Source: Cupriavidus basilensis (GTDB taxonomy: Bacteria; Pseudomonadota; Gammaproteobacteria; Burkholderiales; Burkholderiaceae). From it: DNA of 64,000 nt. A program made the translations under genes and the position numbers. Positions within the stretch are counted from its first letter, which is position 1, and each line of letters opens with the position of its first letter. Location: NCBI RefSeq assembly GCF_008801925.2, contig NZ_CP062804.1, positions 248,001 to 312,000 on the forward strand. The letters are read 5' to 3'. The notes below the pieces were generated by a model. That model made no database searches. It saw nothing but the letters and a program-made list of their open reading frames with translations, and was not told the DNA's origin. This document shows, one piece after another, positions 27,501 to 35,567 of this stretch.

Positions 27501-27677
27501 CACCGTGCTGCGCCCAGGCCACTGCGTAATGGCCTGCACCGTGACCGGCGCCACGCCCGGGTACGCCTGCAGCGGCAGCTGCAGGAAACTCAGCACGCCG
27601 GCCGCCAGCAGGCCGATGGCCAGGAAGACGATGACCAGGCGCCGCTTGAGGATGCTCTTGATTGGCGAGAAGACCAT
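24582..27677 (-). CDS. Heavy-metal efflux RND pump (CzcA/CusA family)
   Basis: This 1031-residue inner-membrane pump has the RND layout: twelve membrane segments and two large periplasmic loops. The N-terminus LKRRLVIVFLAIGLLAAGVL is the first segment; the proton-relay motif in the fourth is DFGLIVDAAVIVMEN. Heavy-metal RND pumps for Zn/Co/Cd usually read DFGxxxDGA, while Cu/Ag pumps lack DFG but have DAA, so the motif is intermediate and the metal cannot be assigned. Length matches HME-RND proteins (1030-1070). RBS AGGAGG lies at the end of the adaptor gene. It works with the adaptor and outer-membrane genes upstream. Confidence 0.93.
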   Translation of the reverse strand: MVFSPIKSILKRRLVIVFLAIGLLAAGVLSFLQLPLQAYPGVAPVTVQAITQWPGRSTVEVEQQITIPVENALASVPDVQSFRSVSLFGLSVVTVKFKEGVDNFKARQNFVTYLSQANLPPGVQPNLSPDGDATGEILRYRIEADGIDVTTLKTYQDYNVYKEIKHVPGVADITAFGGKVKQYQIVPTPEKLQAYGLSLKQVVDAVSNANANTGGGLMKAGEQQFVVRGVGLLQTLDDIRNVTVSVSNGVPVRVRDIAEVRVGNTPRLGMVQFDQHDDIVEGIVLMKRDENATEVLARVRDKIADINQNVLPKGIQVKTFYDRQNLLDITMGTVEHALFVGISLVLIVLFIFLGSFRAAAVVAAVIPLALCVSFINMAHFKVPANLISLGAIDFGLIVDAAVIVMENIMRHLEEGETNVEDGIVKATSEVQRAMIFSTGIIIVAYSPLFFMGGVEGIIFKPMAFTMGFALLASIVLALTFVPAVTSFVFRGSLRPHSPKFIAIILSAYKPLLRKLLKKPGLVFLAAFIGLAGTLYSSRYLGTEFLPTLEENNLWLRITLPNTVDLDYSASVARDLRGFFRQQPEVKTVSVQIGRPDDGTDSTGVFNQEYALYFKPPADWPKGATKQQVVDRLSKHLDRIPGIEYNFSQYIQDNVNEALSGVKGENSVKIYGSDLVTLQDKAKEVESILKKVPGLADVGIFKELGQPTLNITVDREKSARFGMNVSDIQSAVQFAIGGDAVTNILEGEKTFGLSVRLNDQARNNPDVINRLLVDTPDGQRIPLSMVAKVEATDGPFFVYRETGKRYIAIKFGVRGRDLGSAVAEAQDKVGKAVTLPAGYSIFWDGQFNQMKIAQKKLAVIVPLTILVIFLLLYSTFGNFKDALMVVLNVPFAAIGGLLALHIAGETLSISAGIGFLSLFGIAIQDGVILISYVNRLAQSEDLHEAVVEGAALRLRPVVMTAMLAGLGLLPAALSHGIGSEAQRPLALVIVGGMVTTTLLTLLVLPVVFSWVNRHRGRKGGPDAASLTPAEGI

Positions 27678-27678
27678 C

Positions 27679-28851
27679 TCAGGCCTCCTGCTTGAGCAAC
27701 ATTTCGTTGAGCAGCATGCCGCCCTGCGTCACCACCCGCACCGACGCGCCGGCCGGCACGCCTTCGGTGACCTGGAAGGTGCCGTCGCTGCGTGGTGTGC
27801 CCTGCACCGTCACGCGCTCGATGTGCTTGTCGTCCGGCTGCGTCATCAGGTAGAGCTTGCCCTGGTCCTTGACGATGGCCGATTGCGGCACCACCAGCGC
27901 CTGCGCGCTGCCGGTGACGATGCGCGCGGTGGCGTACATCTCCGGCTTGAGCGTGCCGTCCGGGTTGGGCACATCACAGCGTACCTGCAGCGTGTGCGTA
28001 TCGGCGTCGACATTGGGCGCGATAAAGCTGACGCGCCCGCGGTAGTGCCGGCCCGGATAGGCCGGGGTCTCGATCTCGATGACCTGGCCCAGGCGCACAT
28101 TCTTGATGTCGTTCTCGTACAGGTTGCCGGTGAACCAGATCGAGCGGGTATCGATGATGCTCATCAGCGAGTCGCCGACATTGAGGTAGGAGCCGGGGTC
28201 CATGTCACGCTTGACGATGGTGCCGCCGATCGGCGCGCGGATGGTCAGCGTGTCGGAGGCCACGCCGCGCTCGCGGATGCGGGCGATGTCCTCGGTGGTC
28301 GCGCCCAGCACGCGCAGCTTGTTCTCGGACGACTGCATGGTCAGGCGGGCATCGTCCACCAGTTCCTTCAGGTCGCTGTTGCTGAGCGTCTTGAAGGCGT
28401 TATGCGAGAGCAGGAATTCGTTCTGCGCGGAGATGTACTCGGGCGAGTACAGCTCGGCCAGCGGCTGGCCGGCATGCACTACCGCACCCTCGAACACCAG
28501 GATGCGCTCGACGCGGCCGGCCACGCGGGCCGAGGCCAGCTTGGCCTGCTGCACGTTGTAGGCCAGCTTGCCGGGCGTGGGCGTGTCGACCGTCACGGCT
28601 TGCGTGCTGAACACCGCGGACTTGACCGCGTTCGGGTCGAAGCCGCCTTCGGGCAGCGTCAGCAGCGACGGCACGTTGCGCGGTTTTGCCGCCTCGGGCT
28701 TGGCGTAGGGCGCGGCCATGCCGGCCTTGGCGGCTTGCTCCGCCTGTTGTGCATGTTCAGGCTGTTGGGACTGGGCCCAGTACTTCCCGCCCCAGATACC
28801 GCCGGCCAGGACCACCACAAAGCCAGCGCCGATCATCAGATTCTTGTTCAT
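27679..28851 (-). CDS. RND efflux periplasmic adaptor (CzcB/CusB family)
   Basis: This 390-residue membrane-fusion protein has an N-terminal anchor (LMIGAGFVVVLAGGIWGG), a low-complexity Ala/Gln/Lys linker, a barrel-sandwich hybrid with a hairpin (ASARVAGRVERILVFEGAVV, then the coiled coil QNEFLLSHNAFKTLSNSD), and beta-barrel and membrane-proximal domains. It bridges the pump and the outer-membrane channel. The linker has few Met or His residues, so the CusB-type Met site for Cu/Ag is not evident. It ends one base before the pump start, indicating coupling. Confidence 0.92.
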   Translation of the reverse strand: MNKNLMIGAGFVVVLAGGIWGGKYWAQSQQPEHAQQAEQAAKAGMAAPYAKPEAAKPRNVPSLLTLPEGGFDPNAVKSAVFSTQAVTVDTPTPGKLAYNVQQAKLASARVAGRVERILVFEGAVVHAGQPLAELYSPEYISAQNEFLLSHNAFKTLSNSDLKELVDDARLTMQSSENKLRVLGATTEDIARIRERGVASDTLTIRAPIGGTIVKRDMDPGSYLNVGDSLMSIIDTRSIWFTGNLYENDIKNVRLGQVIEIETPAYPGRHYRGRVSFIAPNVDADTHTLQVRCDVPNPDGTLKPEMYATARIVTGSAQALVVPQSAIVKDQGKLYLMTQPDDKHIERVTVQGTPRSDGTFQVTEGVPAGASVRVVTQGGMLLNEMLLKQEA

Positions 28852-28872
28852 AGGTTCAAGGCCTTGCGGCCA

Positions 28873-30315
28873 TCAGAATTTGTCCCGGCCCACCGCGGCG
28901 GCGAGCGTGTAGTAAGCCTGGCGCGCCTCGGACTCGGCCTGCGTCACCGCCAGTTCCGCGTTCTTGAGCGCGGAGCTGGCGGTCAGCAGGTCGGTGAAGT
29001 CGGCATTGTTGTTGGCGTAGTTGGTGAAGGCCATCTTGTAGGCGGTCATGGCCTCGGGCAATTGCCGCTGGCGCAGGAACTCGGCCTGGTTCACCGACTG
29101 GCGCAGGTTGTTGTGCGCCGTATCCACCGCCAGCAGCGTTTGCTGGCGCACCGACTGGTCATTGGCGTCGGACGCCACCTTGTTGGCCACGGCTTCATCC
29201 ACGCCGTACTTCTCCTTGGTGAAGAAGAACAGCGGGATGATCACGTCGAACTCGATGCCGTAGCTGGCCGGCTTGAAGCCCAGCGGCGGGTTGTTGCCAT
29301 TGAAGGTGCCAATGATCTGGAAGTCGGGCAGGTAGGCCTTGCGGGCCAGGCGCACGCCCTTCTCGGCCGCTTCCACCATGAAGCGCGAGGCCCGCACATT
29401 GGGATGCTCGCGCAGGGCCATGTCTTCCAGCTCGGGCAGCGGCGTGGGCGGCAGGCGCACCGCGCTGGCATCCGGGCGCAGCTCCAGCGGGAACTCGGGA
29501 TTCTTGCCGATCAGCGTGTTGATGGTCTTGAGCGCGTTGTCATACTGGCGTTCCAGGCCAAACGTGTCGTTCTGCGCGCTGCTCTGCGCGACCTGGGCAT
29601 TGAGGTAGTCCACATAGCCCGCCGCGTTGTTGGCGTAGCGGATGCGTGCCACCTGCTTGACCTGCTCCAGCCGCTTGAGATTGAGGCGCAGCACATCGAG
29701 CTGCGCCTTCTGCGCCAGCGCCTGGAAGTAGGTCGTGCTCAGTTGCGCGTAGAGCTGCAGGTACAGCGCGTCGCGCTGCGCGTCGATCGATTCGGCTTGC
29801 GTGTTGGCGATATCGGCGGCCAGCGCTTTCTTGCCGGGGAACGGGATCGATTGCGTGAGCGTGTAGCTGAAGCTCTCGGCGCGCGCCAGTGCCAGCGGGC
29901 TGTTCTTGGGCAGGTTGCCCCAGATAAAGCCCACCTGCGGGTTGTTTGGCGCGGCGATCTGCGGCACGGTGGCCTTGGCTGCCATATAGAGCGAGCGCGC
30001 CTGGATCAGTTGCGGGTTGCTGGCGCGCAACTCCTCCGACAGCTCCCATAAGGAGAACCCGGGGCCAACGAGGCCCTTTGTCTTTTCTTCGGCACTGAGC
30101 GTGGCTGCTGGCGCGGCGCTCGCGCCGGCGCCGCGCGGCGCTGCCTGATCCCACCCGCTGGCTGGCGCTTTGCCGGCAGCAGGCGCTTTCTGCACAGGTG
30201 GAACAAGCGGGACCGGATCGGTATCTCCGCTCAGTTGAACCCCCCATGCGACCCGTGCAGAAAAGACCAGGATGACGGCTGCTCCAACTTTTCTGTTAGT
30301 TGGTTTTTTAATCAT
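28873..30315 (-). CDS. Outer-membrane efflux channel (TolC/CzcC family)
   Basis: This 480-residue protein has an N-terminal signal (VGAAVILVFSARVAWG) and a Pro/Ala-rich stretch of about 60 residues before the TolC-like helical domain. OEP repeats are seen at LWELSEELRASNPQLIQARS and LPPTPLPELEDMALREHPNV. The start at 30315 is preferred to 30327 because GGGAG sits seven bases before it. It is the first gene of the C-B-A efflux operon. The order and family match the czcCBA/cnrCBA type of Cupriavidus, but no metal-sensing regulator lies next to it. Confidence 0.92.
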   Translation of the reverse strand: MIKKPTNRKVGAAVILVFSARVAWGVQLSGDTDPVPLVPPVQKAPAAGKAPASGWDQAAPRGAGASAAPAATLSAEEKTKGLVGPGFSLWELSEELRASNPQLIQARSLYMAAKATVPQIAAPNNPQVGFIWGNLPKNSPLALARAESFSYTLTQSIPFPGKKALAADIANTQAESIDAQRDALYLQLYAQLSTTYFQALAQKAQLDVLRLNLKRLEQVKQVARIRYANNAAGYVDYLNAQVAQSSAQNDTFGLERQYDNALKTINTLIGKNPEFPLELRPDASAVRLPPTPLPELEDMALREHPNVRASRFMVEAAEKGVRLARKAYLPDFQIIGTFNGNNPPLGFKPASYGIEFDVIIPLFFFTKEKYGVDEAVANKVASDANDQSVRQQTLLAVDTAHNNLRQSVNQAEFLRQRQLPEAMTAYKMAFTNYANNNADFTDLLTASSALKNAELAVTQAESEARQAYYTLAAAVGRDKF

Positions 30316-30749
30316 AAACACTCCCATCGCTACTTGTAACAGTTATGACAGGACAAGCTTTCAATTGCCCTTCCAGAACATTGCAAATGGCTTTCGGAAA
30401 TTTAGGGGATTACCCGCATTGGGAACTGAAAATTGGAATCCAGCATCGACTATTCCGCGGAGCGATAGCAAAATCGCTATCGAAATCCTTCGGATGGTCA
30501 TGTCACGCCGCAAGCCGGTTGGCGCGCGCTGTCCCATGAAATGGGGGATGCAGGAAGTGGCCGGGACCACCACATCTATTCTGCGGTACGCTTTGTATCC
30601 GGCGTGCGAAAGAAATGGATGGCCGTGTTTAAAGGCAATAGGATAACCACATCGAAATCAATATGAATTGATCGATGCTGTTTCTGGTTAATTCAGGTCT
30701 GGGGCCGTAAAAAAAGAGCCTGCCTTTCCTTTATCTGGTTTATTCCATG
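30316..30749. promoter_or_regulatory. Intergenic region upstream of the efflux operon
   Basis: No gene is seen in 434 bases, which are AT-richer than the surroundings. An inverted repeat CGATAGC (30463-30469) and GCTATCG (30476-30482), with a six-base loop and no T-run, lies 148 bases before the channel gene and could be a regulator site. The far end (about 30706-30712) has an A-run that would be a T-run after the DUF746 gene. Confidence 0.35.
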
Positions 30750-31463
30750 CTAGTGCGCCGTCTGTTCGCATAGCGGGCACACCCGGATCAACAGGGGCGC
30801 GTTTTCCATTTCGGCGAGCGCATCGCTATCGTCGGAGGCGATGGTGCACTTGCACTCGCGCGCGGCGCTTGCGGGCTCGCCGCGGGAGTTCGCCGGCAGT
30901 ACCGCGTAACGAACGCCGAGCTGCACGCGCCGCTCCCAGTCGCCTTGCGGATCCAGCGTCAGCAGCCACAAGCGGGTCTGGATCGACCAATGCCTGACGG
31001 TTTCGCTTTTGATCCCCAGGCGCCGCGCCGCTTCGGCGACCGACACTTGCTGGGAGGCCAGGTTGAAGAAGGCTTCCGCCTTGTCCTCCAGCCTGAGCCG
31101 TGCCATGGGCGTGCCGGTCAGCCGGCTGAAGCGTTGCCGGCAGCCGCCGCAGTGAAAGAGCGGCAGGCTACTGCCATCGGTACCGTCATAGGTCGACTTG
31201 CGGGCCCGGCAACGCGGGCACTGCGGCGGCCGGTGGCTCGCGCTGTGCAGCTTGCGCCATGCGGTCAGCAGGAAAGCGGTCAGGTCGGCATCGGAGACGC
31301 CTGCCGCGCCGCTCGCACGCACATGGATCAGCGTCGTGGCGCGGCGCAGGTCGTCCGCATGGGGATACACGTTCGCGCGGCTGGCGGTAGGATCGACCTC
31401 GGCTCGCGTGGGTCGTTGCTGCTGAAATCTGCTCATATCGTCGGCGCGGGTAGATCCGGCCAT
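30750..31463 (-). CDS. Zinc-finger protein with helix-turn-helix, DUF746-like
   Basis: This 237-residue protein has a four-cysteine zinc ribbon (CPRCRARK near 83 and CGGCRQRF near 104) followed by a helix-turn-helix-like segment (SVAEAARRLGIKSETVRHWS, about 142-161), and a C-terminal CPLCEQ. This combination resembles the N-terminus of IS1595-like transposases and the DUF746 family common in Ralstonia and Cupriavidus. No catalytic DDE domain follows, so it is not a transposase. Start may be ATG 31463 or 31436; neither has a strong site. Role unknown; DNA binding is likely. Confidence 0.75.
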   Translation of the reverse strand: MAGSTRADDMSRFQQQRPTRAEVDPTASRANVYPHADDLRRATTLIHVRASGAAGVSDADLTAFLLTAWRKLHSASHRPPQCPRCRARKSTYDGTDGSSLPLFHCGGCRQRFSRLTGTPMARLRLEDKAEAFFNLASQQVSVAEAARRLGIKSETVRHWSIQTRLWLLTLDPQGDWERRVQLGVRYAVLPANSRGEPASAARECKCTIASDDSDALAEMENAPLLIRVCPLCEQTAH

Positions 31464-31610
31464 GACGCCGTGGACCCCGGGGCTGGCGCCCTGGTCGTAA
31501 AATCCCGCTAACCCGTGCTCCGGGAGCGATGAAATTGCGCCGATTCTATGTGGATTGGCCGCCGCCGAGTACTGTGATTGATCACAGTAGGACGGGGGGC
31601 GGCCGCGCCG

Positions 31611-32216
31611 CTAGGGCTTGATAATGCCGGCGGACGCGGCCTTGACGACCGCTTCGATGCGGGTGGCCACGCCGAGTTTCTGGCGAGCGTTGTCAATATG
31701 GAAGTCGACCGTGCGCTTGGACAGGCCGAGGATGGTGGCGATCTCGCCCGAGGTCTTGCCGCGCGCCGACCAAACCAGTGCTTCCACCTCGCGCTCGCTG
31801 AGCTGCACGGCCGGCAGCCCCGGCCGCGTGCGGGCAACCCGCGCAAGGCGAGCCTCGACAATGCTGGACAATATGTCGAAATCGACCGGTTTGGTCACAT
31901 AGTCGTCGGCCCCGAGCCTGCGCCCCCTGAGTTCGGCCTCGCGCTGCGCCAGCGCCGTGAGGAACACGAAGGGCATGTCGGCAAAGCGTGGCGCCAGCGA
32001 GGTGATCTTCTCCAGCAGTTCGAAACCGGTCATCACTGGCATACTCACGTCGCAAAGGACGAGGTCCGGCGTGTCGCGCAAAATGGCGGCAAAACCTTGC
32101 TGGCCGTCGTGCGCGATGCTCACGGCAAAGCCCCGCTCGATCAACTCTTCTGCGATCAGCGCGGCCGTTTCGGCATCGTCCTCGATACAGAGGATCTTCC
32201 GGCGGGCATCGGTCAT
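31611..32216 (-). CDS. Response regulator, REC plus LuxR-type helix-turn-helix
   Basis: This 201-residue protein has a receiver domain with the acidic pocket IEDD (11-14), phospho-acceptor Asp56 (LCDVSMP), Thr in LTAL and Lys in TKPVDF. A LuxR-type helix-turn-helix follows (LSEREVEALVWSARGKTSGE, about 138-157). It is divergent from a histidine kinase gene with an 80-base gap and probably forms a pair with it. Target genes are unknown; nearby candidates are the zinc-finger gene and the efflux operon. Confidence 0.92.
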   Translation of the reverse strand: MTDARRKILCIEDDAETAALIAEELIERGFAVSIAHDGQQGFAAILRDTPDLVLCDVSMPVMTGFELLEKITSLAPRFADMPFVFLTALAQREAELRGRRLGADDYVTKPVDFDILSSIVEARLARVARTRPGLPAVQLSEREVEALVWSARGKTSGEIATILGLSKRTVDFHIDNARQKLGVATRIEAVVKAASAGIIKP

Positions 32217-32296
32217 GGTGGTCCTTGGTGGCGGCAGCGAGCCGCGCCTTGCGGCCCGCCGAGGTACAGCGTAGCGAAATTCAGGATAAAAGTCTT

Positions 32297-33934
32297 ATGA
32301 ATCACTCGATTCGTCCGGCGCCCGCCAGCCGGCGAGTGCGTCGCGGCCTGGGGCGGCGCCTGGTCGGGCTGCCCGATTCAGTCCCAATGCTCAGGCCGAT
32401 TCGCGTCCGGCTGTCGCTCGTGTTCGTGCTGTTCCTGCTGCTGGTGGTGGGTGTGGGCCTGTTTGGTATCAACCGGCTCAGTAACTTTCACAGCGTCTCG
32501 GCGCAGATCAGCGGCCGCTGGCTGCTGAGCAACCGCATCCTGGGCGACCTCAACAATTATATTTCGGACTACCGCGCGTTCGAGGGCGACGCGCTGATCG
32601 CGACGACGCGCGCCGACCTGCGCGCGGCCGAGGGGCAGATCAGTCGGCTGGACGATGTGATCAAGGAGGTCGAGGCCCGCTATGGCCGGATCGAGCACGA
32701 TCCGGCCGAGCTGGCGCTCTACGAGCAGTTCATGGCGCAGTGGTCGGCTTACCGGCAACTGGTCGATCACGTGGTCTTGCTGGCCCACCAGAAGGACACG
32801 ACGCAGGCCGTGGCGCTTTATCGCGGCGAGTCGCGCCGCGCCTTCGAGCAGGCTAACGGCACGCTGGGCGTGCTGACCGAGCGCAACGTCGTCGGCGCCG
32901 CGCAGGCAACCGAGCGCGAGGCGGATGCCTATCACGAGGCCCGGCAACTGATTGCCGGCGCCATCCTGGTGTCGGGCTTCCTCGTGATCGCGGCGGTGAT
33001 CTATCTGGTCAGGGCCGTGTCGAATCCCATCGCGGGGCTGGTCGAGCGCATGCACCGCATCATGGACAACGATCCCCACGTGGAGATCCCCGGCGCCGGG
33101 CGCAAGGATGAGATCGGTGAAATCGCCCGCGCCGTGGTGCGCTTTCGCGACAATACGATCGAACTGGAGCGCAGCAAGGCGGCGCTGGCTGCCCAGACCA
33201 CGATGCTGCTGGACACGCTGGAAAACGAGCGGCGCCTGGCGGTGCTCCAGCGCAATTTCGTCTCGATGGCCTCGCACGAGTTTCGCACGCCGCTCAATGT
33301 GATCGACGGCCATGCGCAGCGGCTCATGCGCATGAAGGAGGCGCCCACCGCCGAAGTCCTCGGCGAGCGCTGCGGGCGGATCCGTGTTGCCGTGCGGCGC
33401 ATGACCAACCTGATCGACCACCTGCTCGATTCCTCGCAACTGCTGGACGGCGGGCGCCTTGCCACGCTGCAAGGCGTCGACTTTTCACTGACCCTGCTGA
33501 TGCACGAAGTCTGCGAGATGCACCGCGAGAGTTCCCCCACGGCCGTCATCGAGGAGATCATCGACCCCGGCGTGAATGAGATCTTCCATGGCGACGCCAA
33601 GCTGCTGTTCCAGGCTTTCAGCAACCTGGTTGGCAACGCGATCAAGTATTCGCCCGCAGGCACGCCGGTTACCGTGCATGTTTCCGGCGGTGCCGACATG
33701 ATTCGCGTGTCCGTGTCCGATCGCGGCATGGGCATCCCGGACAAGGACCGCGAGCATATCTTCGAGCGCTTTGTGCGCGGCGGCAACGTCGCCGGCACGG
33801 CAGGCGCGGGCGTTGGCCTGTACCTGGTCAAGCTGGCAGTCGACCTGCACCAGGGCGAGGTCCTGGTCACCAGCAAGGAAGGGCAGGGGTCGAGCTTTGT
33901 GGTCAAGCTGCCGCGCGCGGCGGCATCGGGCTGA
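32297..33934 (+). CDS. Membrane sensor histidine kinase
   Basis: This 545-residue kinase has a first membrane segment (LSLVFVLFLLLVVGVGLFGI, about 40-59), a periplasmic helical sensor of about 155 residues resembling a four-helix bundle, a second membrane segment near 217-238, HAMP, a HisKA domain with phospho-His327 (SMASHEFRTPL) and a HATPase domain with N-box NLVGNAIKYS and G-boxes (DRGMGIP, GAGVGLYLVK). The start at 32297 follows AGGATAAAAG. It likely phosphorylates the divergent response regulator. The stimulus is unknown. Confidence 0.92.
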   Translation: MNHSIRPAPASRRVRRGLGRRLVGLPDSVPMLRPIRVRLSLVFVLFLLLVVGVGLFGINRLSNFHSVSAQISGRWLLSNRILGDLNNYISDYRAFEGDALIATTRADLRAAEGQISRLDDVIKEVEARYGRIEHDPAELALYEQFMAQWSAYRQLVDHVVLLAHQKDTTQAVALYRGESRRAFEQANGTLGVLTERNVVGAAQATEREADAYHEARQLIAGAILVSGFLVIAAVIYLVRAVSNPIAGLVERMHRIMDNDPHVEIPGAGRKDEIGEIARAVVRFRDNTIELERSKAALAAQTTMLLDTLENERRLAVLQRNFVSMASHEFRTPLNVIDGHAQRLMRMKEAPTAEVLGERCGRIRVAVRRMTNLIDHLLDSSQLLDGGRLATLQGVDFSLTLLMHEVCEMHRESSPTAVIEEIIDPGVNEIFHGDAKLLFQAFSNLVGNAIKYSPAGTPVTVHVSGGADMIRVSVSDRGMGIPDKDREHIFERFVRGGNVAGTAGAGVGLYLVKLAVDLHQGEVLVTSKEGQGSSFVVKLPRAAASG

Positions 33935-34115
33935 AGGCTTGGGCTGGATTTGAGTGCGATTGCCGGGGCGGGTGGGCACGGACGGTGCACTGGTGTGCGT
34001 CGCTTAGCCTCTATGTCGCCGGCACCGGCGTTATCGCCGCGCGCAGACGCCGGGCGGCGCCAGCAATCGCAACGCGCGGTGTGTGCCGCATCAAGGGCAG
34101 ATGCCAGGCTTGAAA

Positions 34116-34155
34116 TAAAAAAAGCTTGCTGCTATTTCGATAGCAGCAAGCTTTT
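34116..34155 (-). terminator. Rho-independent terminator after the tRNA genes
   Basis: A 15-base-pair perfect stem (34119-34133 with 34141-34155) around a seven-base loop. On the minus strand it is followed by a run of seven T (34122-34116). It lies 12 bases after the tRNA-Asp 3' end. T residues also follow it on the plus strand, so it may act for the kinase transcript as well. Confidence 0.88.
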
Positions 34156-34167
34156 ACATATACTGAC

Positions 34168-34244
34168 TGGCGGAGTGGACGGGACTCGAACCCGCGACCC
34201 CCGGCGTGACAGGCCGGTATTCTAACCAACTGAACTACCACTCC
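34168..34244 (-). tRNA. tRNA-Asp (GTC)
   Basis: A 77-base cloverleaf with acceptor GGAGTGG pairing with CCACTCC, discriminator G and encoded CCA. The T-loop GGTTCGAGTCC and D-loop AGTTGGTTAGA are normal. The anticodon GTC is at 34210-34208. It is close to E. coli tRNA-Asp throughout. Confidence 0.97.
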
Positions 34245-34322
34245 GCAGTGGCTGTGGAACCCGCTTGTTGCGGTTTCCGACGCTCGTGTTGAGGCTGCGC
34301 TTGGTGGCGTTGCTCTCGAAAC

Positions 34323-34398
34323 TGGCGTCCCCAAGGGGATTCGAACCCCTGTACTCACCGTGAAAGGGTGATGTCCTAGGCCTCTAGACGATGGGGAC
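34323..34398 (-). tRNA. tRNA-Glu (TTC)
   Basis: A 76-base cloverleaf with acceptor GTCCCCA pairing with TGGGGAC, discriminator G and encoded CCA. The anticodon loop is CTTTCAC, giving anticodon TTC at 34364-34362. The T-arm is AGGGGTTCGAATCCCCT. It is transcribed with tRNA-Asp, 78 bases downstream. Confidence 0.97.
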
Positions 34399-34446
34399 TT
34401 AGACTTGCTCGCTACGTGATGTACATTTCGTGTCGCGAGGGGCGCG

Positions 34447-34475
34447 ATTATAGCGCCCTTTTTTCGCGATGGGAA
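34447..34475 (-). promoter_or_regulatory. tRNA operon promoter
   Basis: On the minus strand a -35 TTCCCA (34475-34470), a 17-base spacer and a perfect -10 TATAAT (34452-34447) are followed by a GC-rich discriminator (CGCGCCCC). The predicted start near 34440 gives a leader of about 42 bases before tRNA-Glu. A GC-rich discriminator is typical of stable-RNA promoters under stringent control. Confidence 0.72.
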
Positions 34476-34556
34476 GCCCCTGTTTATTCTCCCTCGCAAA
34501 TCGTCAAACGGCGCGCGCATCGCATAGCCGTAATTGCCAAGACAGGCGGCGGGGGC

Positions 34557-35555
34557 ATGGCCACGATGCTGTCCATGCGGGATCGCCTGCGTCTCGCGTT
34601 GACTCTCGACACCACTGCCATGCCCACCCACTCCAATCCTGCTGGCCGCCTGATCAGCCCCACCGCCATCGGCGCCTTCGCGCTGCTGCTGTGGGCCACG
34701 CTTCCGCTGCTGACCGCCCAGGCCCGCCGCTTGCCGCCATTCGAATTGCTGGCGCTGAGCTTCGGCGTGGCATTCCTGTTGGGGCTGCCGTGGCTGGCGC
34801 GGCAGCGGTGCACCGCTGCGCCATGCTTGCCGCCAGGCAGCCGGGCCCGGGCATGGCTCTTCGCCTTTGGCGCCATCTTTTTCTACCACGCCCTGTATTT
34901 CTACGCGTTCGCGGTGATCCCGCCCGCCGAGGCCAGCTTGCTGGCCTATCTCTGGCCCTTGCTGATGGTGTTGTTCTGCGCACTGGCGCCGGGTGGCGCC
35001 TTGGGCCGGCGGCAGGTCGCTGCCGCGGTGCTGGGGTTCCTCGGCACCTTGCTGATCGTCACGGGCACGCCGCAAGCCGCGCCGGCGGCCTTGCCGGCAG
35101 GCGCGCAGGCCGGCGCGGTGACGGGCTACCTGGCCGCGCTCGCATGCGCCGTGATCTGGTCGGGCTACTCGGTTGCCAACCGGCGCTACGGCGAGGTGCC
35201 AAGTACCACCATGGTCAGCGTGTGCGGGGCAGTGGCCCTGTGCGGTGCCTTGTGCCACCTTGCGCTGGAATCCACCGTGATGCCGAGCGCCGGCGAATGG
35301 CTCGCGGCGCTGCTGCTGGGCGCGGGGCCGACCGGCGTGGCGTTCGCGGCGTGGGACCACGGCACCAAGCACGGTCGCCTGGCGTTGCTGGGGGTGTTGT
35401 CATATGCCACGCCGCTGATGGCTACGCTGCTGCTGGTGGGGTTCGGCTTTGCCACGCTGACGTGGACGCTGGCAGGCGCGGCCGCGCTCATCGTCGGCGG
35501 CGCGGCGCTCGCGATGACTGGCAGGCGCACGTCCGCGCGCCTGCAATCGGCCTGA
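34557..35555 (+). CDS. DMT/EamA-family exporter
   Basis: This protein of about 332 residues has ten predicted membrane segments in two EamA repeats (GAFALLLWATLPLLTAQ at the start; GYLAALACAVIWSGYSVANR at the second). The FFYHALYFYAFAVIPPAEASL and LSYATPLMATLLL blocks resemble YddG-type aromatic amino-acid exporters. The start is uncertain: 34557 gives a basic N-terminus of 21 residues, while 34620 starts closer to the first segment but without a ribosome site. It stands alone between the tRNA promoter and convergent genes. Confidence 0.88.
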   Translation: MATMLSMRDRLRLALTLDTTAMPTHSNPAGRLISPTAIGAFALLLWATLPLLTAQARRLPPFELLALSFGVAFLLGLPWLARQRCTAAPCLPPGSRARAWLFAFGAIFFYHALYFYAFAVIPPAEASLLAYLWPLLMVLFCALAPGGALGRRQVAAAVLGFLGTLLIVTGTPQAAPAALPAGAQAGAVTGYLAALACAVIWSGYSVANRRYGEVPSTTMVSVCGAVALCGALCHLALESTVMPSAGEWLAALLLGAGPTGVAFAAWDHGTKHGRLALLGVLSYATPLMATLLLVGFGFATLTWTLAGAAALIVGGAALAMTGRRTSARLQSA

Positions 35556-35567
35556 TCGACCGGCGTG

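Noticed and set aside
30750..31463. Zinc-finger protein as a truncated IS1595-type transposase
   Set aside because: It has the zinc ribbon and helix-turn-helix but the remaining sequence is not a broken DDE domain, and it has a C-terminal zinc motif of its own; an independent DUF746-like protein fits better.
34440..34464. Calling the hairpin plus T-run only a terminator for the plus strand
   Set aside because: No plus-strand gene ends close by, while the same bases give a perfect -10 at the right distance for the tRNA genes. The promoter is the better primary call.
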